Shown: positions 10,271-20,673 of the stretch, one piece after another
Position numbering within the stretch: the stretch's first letter is position 1
Layout of the letters: every line of letters starts with the position of its first letter
DNA from: Cryptomeria japonica
Lineage: Eukaryota > Streptophyta > Pinopsida > Cupressales > Cupressaceae
Direction of reading: 5' to 3'
DNA length: 64,000 bases
NCBI RefSeq assembly: GCF_030272615.1
Contig: NC_081412.1
Location: 664,914,481 to 664,978,480 of the forward strand
Program-made: the position numbers and the translations under genes
Notes under the pieces: generated by a model
Seen by the model: the letters and a program-made list of their open reading frames with translations, nothing else
The model's database searches: none
Told to the model about the DNA's origin: nothing

Positions 10271-11407
10271 CATTATATGCTAGCACACACTATCAAGCTA
10301 GTAGCCAAAATTGATCCTCTCAAATATTTACTCAGCAAGGCAGCTCTCACAGGCCAATTAGCTAAATGGGTTATGATTCTCAGTGAATTTGACATCCACT
10401 ACACAGAAAGACGCGCCATCAAGGGACAAGCAATTGCAGATCAGCTGGCTGACGCACCGCTACCAGGAAAACAAATCATGGACATTGAATTTCCAGACGG
10501 GGACGTTTTTGCTCTTTCCTCCAAACAATGGATCCTATACTTTGATGGATCCTATACCCAACATGGTTCAGGGGCCGGCATTCTATTCATCACCCCTGAA
10601 GGACACACTATGCCAAGATCATACAGGCTTATGTTTCCATGTACAAATAATATGGCTGAATATGAAGCATTGGTCATAGGCATCAAAATGGCCGTCGAAT
10701 GGAAGATCACAGAATTAAAAGTCTATGGAGACTCACAATTGGTCATCAATCAAATCAACAACAACTATCAGACAAAGGATGATAAGCTACTACCCTACAA
10801 ACGGATGGTGGATGATTTCAAACAGTATTTTGTGCACATCACTTTTGAGCAAATACCAAGGTTAAATAACAAAGCAGCCGATGCAATGGCTACGATCGCT
10901 TCATTACTACAAATTCCAGAACAACAGAGTCGTTATGAGTTCCTGGTAGAGCAACTGTTCTCTCCCGCCTATGACCATTCTGAATCTCATGTTATATATG
11001 CCTTAACTGGTTCAGATTCTCCGTTATATGGACCAATATATGCCTACCTCAAGCATAATATATTACCCACTGACCAATCCCGCAACCAAAAACGTAACTT
11101 TATCCGACAAGCTGCCCGTTACACCCTTACCGCTGATACCGTATATCGTCGAGGTCTAGATGGTACTCTTCTTCGTTGTCTTGATCGTAATGATTCTGAT
11201 TCGGCTTTACATGAGCTTCACGAAGGTATTTGTGGTACACATTCGAGTGGCACTACTCTTGCTAAAAAGCTTCTACGAATGGGATACTACTGGCCTACCA
11301 TGGAAAAAGACTCATATCATTTCGCCAAGAAATGTCCTAAATGCCAAATCCATGGCAATCTGATACATGCACCAGCACAGGAACTGCAACCATTTACCAC
11401 ATCCTAG
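10271..11407 (+). CDS. pol: RNase H end, archaeal-type RNase H and integrase zinc finger (pol)
   Basis: It starts with HYMLAHTIKLVAKIDPLKYLLSK, the end of the first RNase H and connection. A second RNase H follows, with catalytic acidic residues in WILYFDGSYTQHGSGAG, NNMAEYEAL, YGDSQLVINQI and NKAADAMA. This archaeal-type domain defines the Tat lineage. The HHCC integrase N-terminus is HELHEGICGTHSS ... CPKC near residues 311-356. It is terminated by TAG at 11405-11407 where relatives have Trp (PWPFSQWGLD), consistent with TGG to TAG. Confidence 0.92.
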   Translation, partial: HYMLAHTIKLVAKIDPLKYLLSKAALTGQLAKWVMILSEFDIHYTERRAIKGQAIADQLADAPLPGKQIMDIEFPDGDVFALSSKQWILYFDGSYTQHGSGAGILFITPEGHTMPRSYRLMFPCTNNMAEYEALVIGIKMAVEWKITELKVYGDSQLVINQINNNYQTKDDKLLPYKRMVDDFKQYFVHITFEQIPRLNNKAADAMATIASLLQIPEQQSRYEFLVEQLFSPAYDHSESHVIYALTGSDSPLYGPIYAYLKHNILPTDQSRNQKRNFIRQAARYTLTADTVYRRGLDGTLLRCLDRNDSDSALHELHEGICGTHSSGTTLAKKLLRMGYYWPTMEKDSYHFAKKCPKCQIHGNLIHAPAQELQPFTTS

Positions 11408-12289
11408 CCCTTTTGTCAGTGGGGATTAGATCTGGTAGGCAAAATACATCCTTCATCTTCAAATGGCCACAAGTTCATTATAACTGCCACAAAATACTTT
11501 ACCAAATGGATTGAAGCAGTTCCCATGACCATAGTGACTGGGAAACAAATTGCTTCTTTTATCTTAAATTATCTGATCTACAGATATGGTATTCCAAGTT
11601 CAATTGTCACAGATAATGGACGACCTTTCAAAAACCAAGATGTGCAGGAACTATGTGAAAAATTCAAAATCCAGCATCGATTTTCTACACCATACTATCC
11701 ACAAGGAAATGGTCAGGCAGAAGCATCTAACAAAACGATCCTAAAAATCCTTAAGAAAACAGTGAATGATGCAGGCAAAGATTGGCATATACAACTCAAT
11801 CCAGCTCTTTGGGCCTACAGAACTAGCATCCGCACACCTACAGGGGCAACACCATATTCCTTGGTATATGGATCAGAAGCTATTTTACCCTTGGAGGTCG
11901 AAATTCCATCTCTTAGAGTCTCTTTGAAAGGTTTGATTCCAGATGAAGAGTATCGGGTCAATCGACTGCAGGAATTGGAATTATTAGAAGAAAGACGCCA
12001 ACATGCTTATACTCATCTCAAAGCATATCAGCAACGCATGTGCCGGAGCTACAATCATAAGGTCATTCCTTGTAACTTCAAGGTTGGTGATCTAGTCCTA
12101 AAAGAAAATCCCAGAAACCAGCACGATAGAGAAAAGAAAGGGAAATTTGAACCTAACTGGTTGGGTCCCTATGTCATCATTTCAGTCTATGGATCAGGTG
12201 CTTATCAGCTAACAAATTCTGAAGGAGATGTACTTGATGATCCAACTAATAGCATTCATCTAAAAAGTACTATACTTAAAGTAGCCTAG
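11408..12289 (+). CDS. pol: integrase core and C-terminal region (pol)
   Basis: It stays open in the gag-pol frame after the TAG. The DDE triad is visible: D in QWGLDLVGKI, D in SIVTDNGRPF, and E in GNGQAEASNKT. Downstream is the GPY-like module (KFEPNWLGPYVI) and a short tail ending at 12289. There is no chromodomain. The enzyme inserts the cDNA. Whole gag-pol spans 4841-12289, 2483 codons in one frame with five stops and no frameshift. Confidence 0.92.
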   Translation, partial: PFCQWGLDLVGKIHPSSSNGHKFIITATKYFTKWIEAVPMTIVTGKQIASFILNYLIYRYGIPSSIVTDNGRPFKNQDVQELCEKFKIQHRFSTPYYPQGNGQAEASNKTILKILKKTVNDAGKDWHIQLNPALWAYRTSIRTPTGATPYSLVYGSEAILPLEVEIPSLRVSLKGLIPDEEYRVNRLQELELLEERRQHAYTHLKAYQQRMCRSYNHKVIPCNFKVGDLVLKENPRNQHDREKKGKFEPNWLGPYVIISVYGSGAYQLTNSEGDVLDDPTNSIHLKSTILKVA

Positions 12290-13637
12290 TGCACGGAAAA
12301 CGCCAAAACAAACAAAAAATACAAAACTCCAGAAAAAGTCAAAATACAAAGTATAATAAAAACAAATGGTGAAAACCTGGTAAATAGGCGCCTTTGTGAA
12401 AGGCCGATTCCTTTCTCTATATCCATGCCATTTTATCCATCAAAACACTCTCGGCCATCGCCCGACACTTAGCATATATCTCTCCAGGACATACTTAGCG
12501 TAGTCACTATCCTGGGTTATTCATCTACCACATTTTACCATGGCTTGGAAATCACTGTACATACTCATATCCAGCAGAAACACTCATCTAGGGACATTAG
12601 ACTGTTCAAAAACTTGCAAACATTCAAGACATGCCAACTATTGCAAAACTCAGACATATGACATCCAACAAACACAACTACACTACATCACAACAACCAA
12701 ACACGAACAATACACCATAAACTTAAGGATGGATGATTTTCTGAAGTACTCAATGTTGCATTATCATATTAAAGTCTTGATTATTTTGCATTTTGAACTT
12801 TTTAATAAATTGGAATCTTTTCCTTATCTCATCAAAAGCTTCACAGCCAGAGATCATGGGAAACTTCCAACATTTTCTTAGTCTTCTGTTTGGGAGGCGA
12901 TCACTTGTATTGTGTGAATATTTGCCTCGAGACGTGATTCATATCACTGAAGGCTTGATCCCATTTCACGCATTATAAATGATCTACTCTTGTCTGTTTA
13001 CGCAATACGCACTCAGGTCGTCCTAGTTCAAATATACCTTGGCGCTTGTGCTATCTTGCAAAATTAAAAATCATGTAAATTTTACTCAGGTCATTATGGT
13101 TCAATTATACCATTATACTTGTATAAATTTTCAACATATCCTAAACAAATCAATGCTCAATGATGATATTTACAAAGAAAGCAAATGAATGGTTATATCG
13201 GATGGCAAATACAGAATGAGAGATGATCCAAACACAATTAGTTGCATATCATTTTACAATTAGTTGCATATCATTTTACAATTAGTTGCATTTCAAGTTG
13301 CATCTCATTATTATCCCATCTATCATTATTACATCATTACACATCATCTTACATAAAGCAGTATGTTAACATCATACATCTCATTTTCAAGATACGTCTC
13401 ATAACATACAAAAACATACATATATATATCATACATTACATCATGTATATAAGCATTACATCATCATGTAAAAAGGAAGAAGCACACATACAACATACAT
13501 CCATAAACACATCACATCGGTCAAAAATGGTGCTCTATATATATATCCCTCAAAAATGATCAAAATCTACAAAATGTGTCACAACTGTGTCCAGTACAAA
13601 GAATACACTGCTCAAAATACAATAGAGACCATGTCTC
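12290..13637 (+). other. Tat region between integrase and antisense ORF
   Basis: Non-coding as far as I can see. It contains a short direct repeat of 22 bases (AATTAGTTGCATATCATTTTAC, slightly over two and a half copies, about 13236-13290). A run of TACAT/ATCAT-rich sequence follows up to 13560. It is the downstream (3') side of the antisense ORF as well as of pol, so it could hold convergent transcript ends. Confidence 0.5.
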
Positions 13638-15542
13638 TCAAGTATGACTATCCCCTGATGGAGATGGTCTAGCCCCTGAGGCACCTGCTCCCAGATCGGC
13701 AGGAGGGTCCTGTCCCGCTGGCCCTGTCACTCCACGGCTCTCCGATCGTGTCCCGGCAGTTCGAGATCGACTCGATCTCGACTGCGCAAAGCTCTCTACA
13801 CGCCGCTCTTTGGGAACCGCCTCCTCATAGTGCTGCCTGTAATATGCAGCCTCCTGCACACTCCGTGTCAGCTCTCTCAGGGTGTCTCTCAAGGGACCAC
13901 CTGCCGCAGCTCTCTGGACGGTCGCCAAGGCCTCCTCTGCTCGCCCCCGCCGCTCCATCTCGGTATCTCTCTCAGTGATCAACTGAGAGATCTGCCTTTG
14001 ATAAGTCAAAATCTGTGCCTGCAGCTGCTGCACAGTGATCTGAAGCATCCGGATCTGGGCGTCCTCTATGTGTCCCTGCACTCGAACCCGTAATGGTACC
14101 TGTGCTGGCGCCACTCCCCCCACTCGGCCTGTCCTGGGTACGGGTGGTGGAAGAATATCTATCCTCCTCCTCTGTACTGGCCTCCCCAACTCCTCCTCTC
14201 CTCCTACTGCCGCTAGTACCTCTGTAACTCTACCCTCTCTCCCGGCTCCAATGGCCAATCCTCCCCTCCCTCTCTCAATCCGACCCTGTCGTACCGCCCT
14301 CTGCACACCTCTCCCTCTCCTCCTCCCTCCATCACCCCCATCATCCCCATCATCCCCCTCATCTCCCCCGTCTCCCTCCTCTCCATCTGAATCAAAAACC
14401 GGTCTCATCTCCTCTGGATCTGAGATCCTAGCCACAGCTCGAGCAGCAAATAAACGAGCGAACTCGTCAGTCATACCAGCATCCTGTATCTCTGGGGCAT
14501 AGTCCCAGATCTGCCCAGCCAAACCAGTAAACTCCTCAATCGCAACGGCACTGTCAATAGTCGGCCCCCAATCGGCCACATCCTGCTGCCTCCGTGCATA
14601 TAAGCACGTCCCCTGTGGAACACCCTGCTGCCTCCCGAACTGCCTCAAAACTCGGGTAACCAAAAACCGCTCAATGACGAACGGGGTCCTCCCAATCAAA
14701 TGCCTCGTCATAAATACAAAAGGCATCTCTATACCATCCTCGGCCCATACCTCGCAGCCTGTGAACGGTCTCCAGATGACCGTATCTATGTCATCAAAAA
14801 CCCTCCTCCAGTGCTCTAGTTTGCCCAGCTTACGCTGGACAACTAGGCCTCTATAACCATATGCATAAGATGCCCCCACGGGCCTATCCCTGTCTGCCAG
14901 TGGCCTTGCTGCTGGAATGTGCTCCCAGCACCATACCTGTAACAGTGTCACCCCTGCTGATAAACTGCCATAACCAAGGTATACTACCTCGTGCAGGCTC
15001 CTGTAAAGGTGGGCCAGCATCGCTGACCCGCATGCAAATCTCCGGCCCTGTGTGACCATCTGCTCCAGAACCAGCCCCCATCCCACTGAGAATCCCTTTG
15101 ACCTGTGATCAGGACAAAGGAATCCTCCAATAAATCCTGCCAATACAGATGGCAGCGGTGCATAATCAAGATCCAGGAACTCCTGCCACGGGATCTCATA
15201 CCCACAGACACTCTCATCATGAAAAATCCGGCGCAGTGCCTCTGTGCTGCCCTCCTCTGTCTGCTCATAGGGCAATATAGCCCCTACCACAGGAATACGC
15301 AAGATACGATAGCAGTCCTCTGGTGTCACGGTCATCTCCCCAGTAGCAAAATGGAAGGTGTTCGTGTCACTATGCCACCTCTCTGCCAGTGCTGTCAAGA
15401 GTCCCCGGTTCACAGTGAACCGAGGCATATCCAAAAGTGAGGTCAATCCACACCTCTCAATAATATCTAAGTCTGCCTGTGACAGACGTGGTATCAGTGT
15501 CCATGGTCTCGGGAATCTCTCCCTCGACTGCACGATCCCCAA
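13638..15542 (-). CDS. antisense plant mobile domain (PMD, aminotransferase-like) protein
   Basis: A 634-codon intact frame on the strand opposite gag-pol. Residues about 25-340 match the plant mobile domain family (PF10536 type): start LDIIERCGLTSLLD, then LLTALAERWHSDTNTFHFATGEMTVTPED, a hallmark signature of these proteins. The C-terminal part has an acidic G/D stretch (about 388-412), an R/G-rich stretch and a likely coiled coil (about 495-560). PMD proteins occur in host silencing factors (MAIL/MAIN) and in transposons. Antisense extra ORFs are known in Tat elements. The codons are GC-rich, unlike the rest of the window. The first codon at 15542 is TTG. A TTGTTGACAG/GAG acceptor-like site sits just upstream and a GTGAGT donor-like site about 80 bases further, so a leader intron with an upstream start is possible. 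None of the joins I tried gave a clean frame. Confidence 0.85.
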   Translation of the reverse strand: MGIVQSRERFPRPWTLIPRLSQADLDIIERCGLTSLLDMPRFTVNRGLLTALAERWHSDTNTFHFATGEMTVTPEDCYRILRIPVVGAILPYEQTEEGSTEALRRIFHDESVCGYEIPWQEFLDLDYAPLPSVLAGFIGGFLCPDHRSKGFSVGWGLVLEQMVTQGRRFACGSAMLAHLYRSLHEVVYLGYGSLSAGVTLLQVWCWEHIPAARPLADRDRPVGASYAYGYRGLVVQRKLGKLEHWRRVFDDIDTVIWRPFTGCEVWAEDGIEMPFVFMTRHLIGRTPFVIERFLVTRVLRQFGRQQGVPQGTCLYARRQQDVADWGPTIDSAVAIEEFTGLAGQIWDYAPEIQDAGMTDEFARLFAARAVARISDPEEMRPVFDSDGEEGDGGDEGDDGDDGGDGGRRRGRGVQRAVRQGRIERGRGGLAIGAGREGRVTEVLAAVGGEEELGRPVQRRRIDILPPPVPRTGRVGGVAPAQVPLRVRVQGHIEDAQIRMLQITVQQLQAQILTYQRQISQLITERDTEMERRGRAEEALATVQRAAAGGPLRDTLRELTRSVQEAAYYRQHYEEAVPKERRVESFAQSRSSRSRTAGTRSESRGVTGPAGQDPPADLGAGASGARPSPSGDSHT

Positions 15543-15680
15543 TCGCTCCTGTCAACAAACAAAACATATCCAATATCAGATTCCACATCAACAAAAAGAT
15601 ATCAAAATACAACTCACATCGAAGACATGAAACAAATTTGCTCATCTACATCAAGTTCAAAAACCTATCATTTCATATCA

Positions 15681-15815
15681 ACTTGTAAAACAACTCAAGT
15701 TCTCAAAAACCATATCAAAACTTGTAAAACAACTCAAGTACCACAATCACAAACTTGTAAAACAACTCAAGTTTCCCACCCATATCAAAACTTGTAAAAC
15801 AACTCAAGTTTCCAA
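15681..15815. repeat. four copies of ACTTGTAAAACAACTCAAGT
   Basis: Copies start at 15681, 15720, 15753 and 15790. Each is itself an inverted repeat, with arms ACTTG and CAAGT around a 10-base loop. They lie in the 5' flank of the antisense PMD ORF, between it and the 3' TAGCGC array. The rest of 15543-16031 shows no gene. Confidence 0.85.
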
Positions 15816-16031
15816 CTCAGGCTTTCATATGCATTTTGAACTTAAAATAGATAACACAAAATAAATCATGTTCTGATCCCCACAAATAGCTTGATATCTA
15901 TACATAACTTGGAAACATTCACATCAAAACAAGTTATACAAATGCTCATATTGGATACATACATCAAAACCACGACAGACACGCAAAAACACCACATTTT
16001 AGATCGGCGACAACACAAATTTTTCCTGGAT

Positions 16032-16544
16032 GCGCTAAAACAGACATGAAATGCGCTAAAAAAGACTCACGCGCTAGGCTGTTTGTCCTACACGCTAACC
16101 TATCTCTCTTATGCGCTAGATTCAATCCATGCGCTATCCTTTTCTACCGGTGCGCTATCCAATTTATCCTATGCGCTAGACTCTGTTCACGCGCTATTTT
16201 TTCCTCCAATGCGCTACCTAAACTAACCTATGCGCTAGAATATTTCTACGCGCTAACCTGTCTTCTCTAAGCGCTCTCCTTTTCATCCTATGCGCTAGAC
16301 TAATTCTAAGCGCTAAATCCCTCTGCCTAAGCGCTACCTTTTTAGCCCTATGCGCTAGGTTATCCCTACGCGCTATCCTGTTCTTCTAACGTGCTACTAT
16401 ACACATTACCTGCGCTATTCTACATAGACGCGCTAACCTAAACGAGCTATGCGCTATCACAATCATTTCGGACGCAGCAATTAAAATGGCTTCTATGCGC
16501 TACTTCACATTGCGTATGCGCTAATATGCACCTTAGACGCGCTA
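16032..16544 (-). repeat. 3' array: GCGCTA (reverse TAGCGC) with 21+21+18 bp rhythm
   Basis: GCGCTA starts at 16032, 16053, 16071, 16092, 16113, 16131, 16152, 16173, 16191, then 16211, 16232, 16250, 16271, 16292, 16310, 16331, 16352, 16370, 16391, 16412, 16430, 16451, and later 16497, 16518 and 16539. Steps repeat as 21, 21, 18, giving a period of 60. Read on the minus strand it is the same TAGCGC motif as in the gag leader, and it lies upstream of the antisense PMD ORF. Short open frames here (for example 16046-16270) follow from the multiple-of-three spacing. Confidence 0.92.
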
Positions 16545-17156
16545 AAACGATGAGTCCGAACTTTAAAATTCGAAAAACAGCTAAAAACGACAAAATAAAA
16601 AATCAAAAGGGGGTCAAAAACGTTGACTTACTGGTGGTCCATGCGCTGCAGGTCTCCGATATCTCCGAACGCGCTCGAAATGGTGTCTGTGGTAAGGAAT
16701 CGGCATTTTCTCTCCAGAGCAAATTCTCTTTTCTTCAAAGTCAACAAAGCACAAATGAATTCAAATCAAACCCTTTTCCCTTTTTATAGGAGAAAATGAA
16801 ATTAGGGTTACCTAACTGGGCCTGTAATATGGTCGCGGTCTCCCCTATACTAAAACATTTTTAATTTTTCAGGAGATGAATCAATTTACACACTAACTAC
16901 ACGCATGAAATCCTAAACATCATACGAACGTCATCAATTTAAATCAGAAATTTTCCAACCAAAAAAAAATAAAAAAATATTGATTCATCTCCCGAGGGGG
17001 CATCACATCGCATCGAATCTGGAGCATCGCATCACATCGCATCAAATCTGGGGCACGACTGGCAAATCAAAAGAGCGACACAAAAATTGCATTTGATCAT
17101 AAAAACACAAAAACACATCATTTTCTTTGAATTAACATGTGCACACACGTCACTTC
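16545..17156 (+). other. Tat 3' untranslated region
   Basis: AT-rich with no gene. It contains a short repeated phrase CATCACATCGCATC(G/A)AATCTGG near 17002-17050. It ends in the polypurine tract. Confidence 0.5.
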
Positions 17157-17170
17157 AAAGAGGGGCAAAA
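17157..17170 (+). other. polypurine tract
   Basis: AAAGAGGGGCAAAA lies directly before the 3' LTR TG. It is all purine but for one C. It would prime plus-strand DNA synthesis. Confidence 0.85.
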
Positions 17171-18630
17171 TGTAGACGTATAAAAATGACCATATTCCTA
17201 AATGAATATTTTATGTTCATTTTAGTATTTAATTAAATCCAATTTAATTAAATTATTCACATTCTTCTATTTTATTAAGTAAATTGCTCAATTTATTTAA
17301 ATAAAATTCACTATACCATTTAATGAATAAATCATTTTATTCAATTAAATCCTCCTAGCCACTTTTAATTAAATTCAAATTTAATTAAATAGTTCTCCTA
17401 AATTGAATAAATCAAATTTATTTAATTGCAACCAAATTGAATGAAAATCAAATAAATTCAATTAAATCCTATTATCCCCTCATCCACTTGCAAAATCCCA
17501 AACCCCTTCCTAACCCCTTCTAGAATCTTCTAATCGATTCTAATTAACCTAACCCTCCTCTAAACTTTGTCACATCCCTAAGCAAAGGGAGGTCACTTCT
17601 CAAATGGCCCAAGTCTTGGATAACCATTGAAGGTTTTCAACCTTCAACCACTAAAACCCTAAAGTCTTTGAAAACCATTGAAGGCTTCCAACCTTCAACC
17701 ACTTAATCCACAAAGTCTCCAATAACCATTAATGGTTATTTCAAACCCTCCCACATGGTTAAAACATTTGTTTTGACTCAACCTCTATCCAACCCAAGGG
17801 TCTCATCAGGTCATTAATGCTTTGACCATGATTATCTCTTAATCATTTGCACAAAGGTTTATCCTTGGATTAGATCCTAATTCAGTGGGTAAACCCAACT
17901 TAGGCTTGACCCTTAGCCTTTAGATAACCATGAGGTCTTCTCAGGCCTTTAATGCCTCCAACCTCTTCTTTCAACCCAATCTGGTGTGGACATTTGTCAT
18001 CATTTCATTGGTACAAATTGTCCACATGGATCCCCAACTTTCAAACCTGGCCCTTGATTAAACCTTTCAATCCTGGCCATCCATTGCCCTATTTGTGCTA
18101 TAAATAGAGCTCTCATTCCTCCATTTTTAATGATCATCTTTCAAATTTGAAGCATCACACTTATGCTCAAATTGTTTCAAGCTTTCATATGCTCCTCATT
18201 TAGCCTCTTTTAGATCATAAATTAATCATGAACATGCTTGCTAGAGTAGTTTATTTATCATTTTAGCTCAATCATAGATTAAATATAGTATGCTAGGATA
18301 GTATTTATACTAACCTCGTCATCTTATCATTTAGTTTATTGCATTTCAAGCATCTCATCTAGCTTATAACACATCTCATACTAAGATCAGTTAAAATCTC
18401 TCTCGTTCTCATATTTGCCATCCCTAAGCCATTTTGCTCAGTAATCTGAGAGAAAAACATTGGTTTGAGGGACATTGTGAGATAGAGAACCATGGGACCC
18501 TCCTTGGGAAGCTGAGTAACGCATCGTTACTCCATAGCTTGCATCAAGAAGTCCTGTGTGTGTGTGTGGATTGATATTTATCGTAATTTTTCACATATTT
18601 AGTTTTATTAATCCATTTTTCCCACATACA
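17171..18630 (+). repeat. 3' LTR of the Tat element (complete, 1460 bp)
   Basis: It begins TGTAGACGTA and ends CCCACATACA. It matches the 5' LTR from 17399 onward with roughly 0.6 percent difference. TATA box at 18098-18107. The first ~250 bases are strongly AT-rich with TTAAAT repeats. Confidence 0.96.
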
Positions 18631-20673
18631 GTACCAATGGAGTAACTAAAGGTGGTGGAAGGTTATCTGTCTCTTTTATATTAGGTAGTCCACCTACCTT
18701 GCCTTTTCCCTTATCCTTATCCTTTTGGTATACCTTGAATGTTTTTGGTGTTTTTAGCTCTTCTTGTTTCTCCTTCTCTATAAAGAATATGTCCCATTTA
18801 TCTATTGTCTCTTCTGAGATCTCATTTACTCTTTCACCCATTAGACTTACATGTTAGTGTCCACTTGAAAACACTATCTTGTTGGCTTCACTGATTAACT
18901 CATCAATTTCTTCAACACATTTTACAGGGTGAACAACAAGTAGTTTCTCTATCTTTATTTTCTTGTCAAGTTCCATAATGGCTAACCTTTTAGCATCTAG
19001 CCGCCTATAAAAATCACTAGGCAAATCATCTAAAACCTTTATCAAAACTTTCTTATAAATGTCTAGGTGTAAGATGATACTATTTTCTATGCTTTCTTTT
19101 TCCTCATTTATAAAAGTATCATATAATTTGCTAACATTAGATAGATTTCCATCATTTTTTATTTCATTCAATATATTGTCAAGGGGAGGGATAACCTATT
19201 TTTCCTTTTTCTTTCTAGGAGTCATCTTTATAGCTAGGGCCCTCACTACCTATTGTTTCTTTCTTGCCTTCTTAGGTTTAGGAGAGGGTACCGGTGAAGG
19301 TTTTCTCTTCCTATCTACTCTTTTAAACTTTGTAGGGATTTCACTGTTTGAGGATGTACCAACCGATGAGAGATGATCTTCTGGTTGTAAACCTTCCAAG
19401 TCACTTTATTTGATACCGGTGATATTCATTGTGTTTCCCTTTATTTCTTTCACCTACTTAGTTGCACTCCTGATATATTTCTCTCTTTTCTTCCTCTATT
19501 TCAGTGTTTGTACACCACTTTCTATGGTCTCAGCATTACCAAACACTTTTTCTTCTGGTTCTCTAGGGGCTTCAAGTAGGGCTTTGGCATATGTTCCAAT
19601 AATGTTCACATCAGCCTCATATCCCATCTCTGTCACCCAAATAGTTCTAGGAAGAATCGACTCCATCCAAATTTCATCTTTCTTGATCACAAAATAAATT
19701 TCTTTCTGATACTTGTGAACAATGCTCTGTGGTAACCTTTCCCTAGTCTTCATTTTAGCTTTAAAGGCTTGGAAATACTCTGTTATTTTGTTTTCCTTAT
19801 CCATTCCCATGCTAGTGAAGATATCCAATAGTTGTTTCCCTACCGGTATGTCATAACCAAAGTCTTTCCCGCCCATACTGGGAACCTCTTTTGTAAGATA
19901 TAGCATTAGGCATGCAAGAAGACTGCCTAATATGAAAGTACCTTTCTTATCTCCTTTGATTTTCTTTAGATTTTCAATCAATTCATCTTTCAACCACTCA
20001 TATATATCTATCTTGGCATCATTGTTAGCCATATCATATGCACTTTTGATACATAGACTAGAAACTAAGTTCAGTTGGTTAGCATGTGTGGTTTTATATC
20101 CTAATACCATGCTAATGAATATAACATTTTCATCTTTAACATCATTAACTCTTAGGGATCTGCTGTCATAGGTTGCACCAATTAAAGTCATCACAGTGTT
20201 GTTTGAAACTTTCCTTGTTTTATTTAGCCTGCTATGAGTGGAGGGTAAGCCAGTCACAACCCTAACTGCTTCTCTAGTGATTTTATGAATAGAGTCAAGT
20301 CAAAATAATTCCCCATGAACTCTACTAAGTACAATCCTTACAAATTCCTTAGGAAATTCCAAAATGTCAAGGATTCCACAAAACCTAGGGTTTCTATAAC
20401 CTTATGTTCCGGTTTTACAGTTCCACTCTCATCACAAATAATATTCTTCTACATTTTCATGATTTCATCTGAACCTAGTTCCTCAATGTGGCAATGTATG
20501 TATATTCTTGGGTCTTCTGCATATGCAAATCCTTTAGGGATATTTGAAAATGCACCTAGGGTATCGTCTTGCTTCGCTACTTCAGGAATAATCTTGAATA
20601 TGGGCCTAGGGGGTTTAGCCACTTCAATAATAGTAGGGTTTTCAATGAATTTAGGAGCAGAGGAGGAAGCCAT
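18631..20673 (-). pseudogene. degenerate ORF of unknown family inside the minus-strand element
   Basis: A likely start MASSSAPKFI lies at 20673. Coding-like text continues leftward across frame changes and stops: 20673-20449, then a clean 250-codon piece at 20257-19496, then pieces at 19171-18854 and 18841-18631. Readable parts include FKIIPEVAKQDDTLGAFSNI and a long helical, lysine-rich segment in the 250-codon piece. I do not recognise a domain. The end is truncated by the Tat insertion at 18630. It is on the same strand and downstream of the zinc-knuckle ORF, where pol would normally be. It may be a captured host sequence or a fast-evolving element ORF. Confidence 0.5.

Larger units (their letters stand above)
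1..18630 (+). mobile_element. Tat-type Ty3/gypsy LTR retrotransposon, nearly complete
   Basis: Both LTRs are present. The left one lacks about its first 228 bases, which lie outside the window; the right one is complete at 17171-18630. In order the element has 5' LTR, PBS, long leader with TAGCGC arrays, gag, protease, G-patch, RT, RNase H, a second archaeal-type RNase H and integrase. After these come an antisense plant mobile domain ORF, another array, a polypurine tract and the 3' LTR. The dual RNase H and the antisense 3' ORF are hallmarks of the Tat lineage (Ogre, Retand, Grande relatives). The 1232 shared LTR bases differ by about 7 substitutions and one 1-base indel by eye, so insertion was recent. 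The base run GTACC after 18630 is the candidate target duplication; its partner lies outside the window. Confidence 0.93.

Noticed and set aside
14068-14502. Plus-strand ORF rich in P and S opposite the PMD gene
   Set aside because: It mirrors the GC-rich low-complexity part of the antisense PMD ORF, has no domain, and the minus frame is far longer and recognisable.
16046-16270. 74-codon cysteine/alanine-rich ORF in the 3' array
   Set aside because: Openness comes from motif spacing in multiples of three; no independent support.
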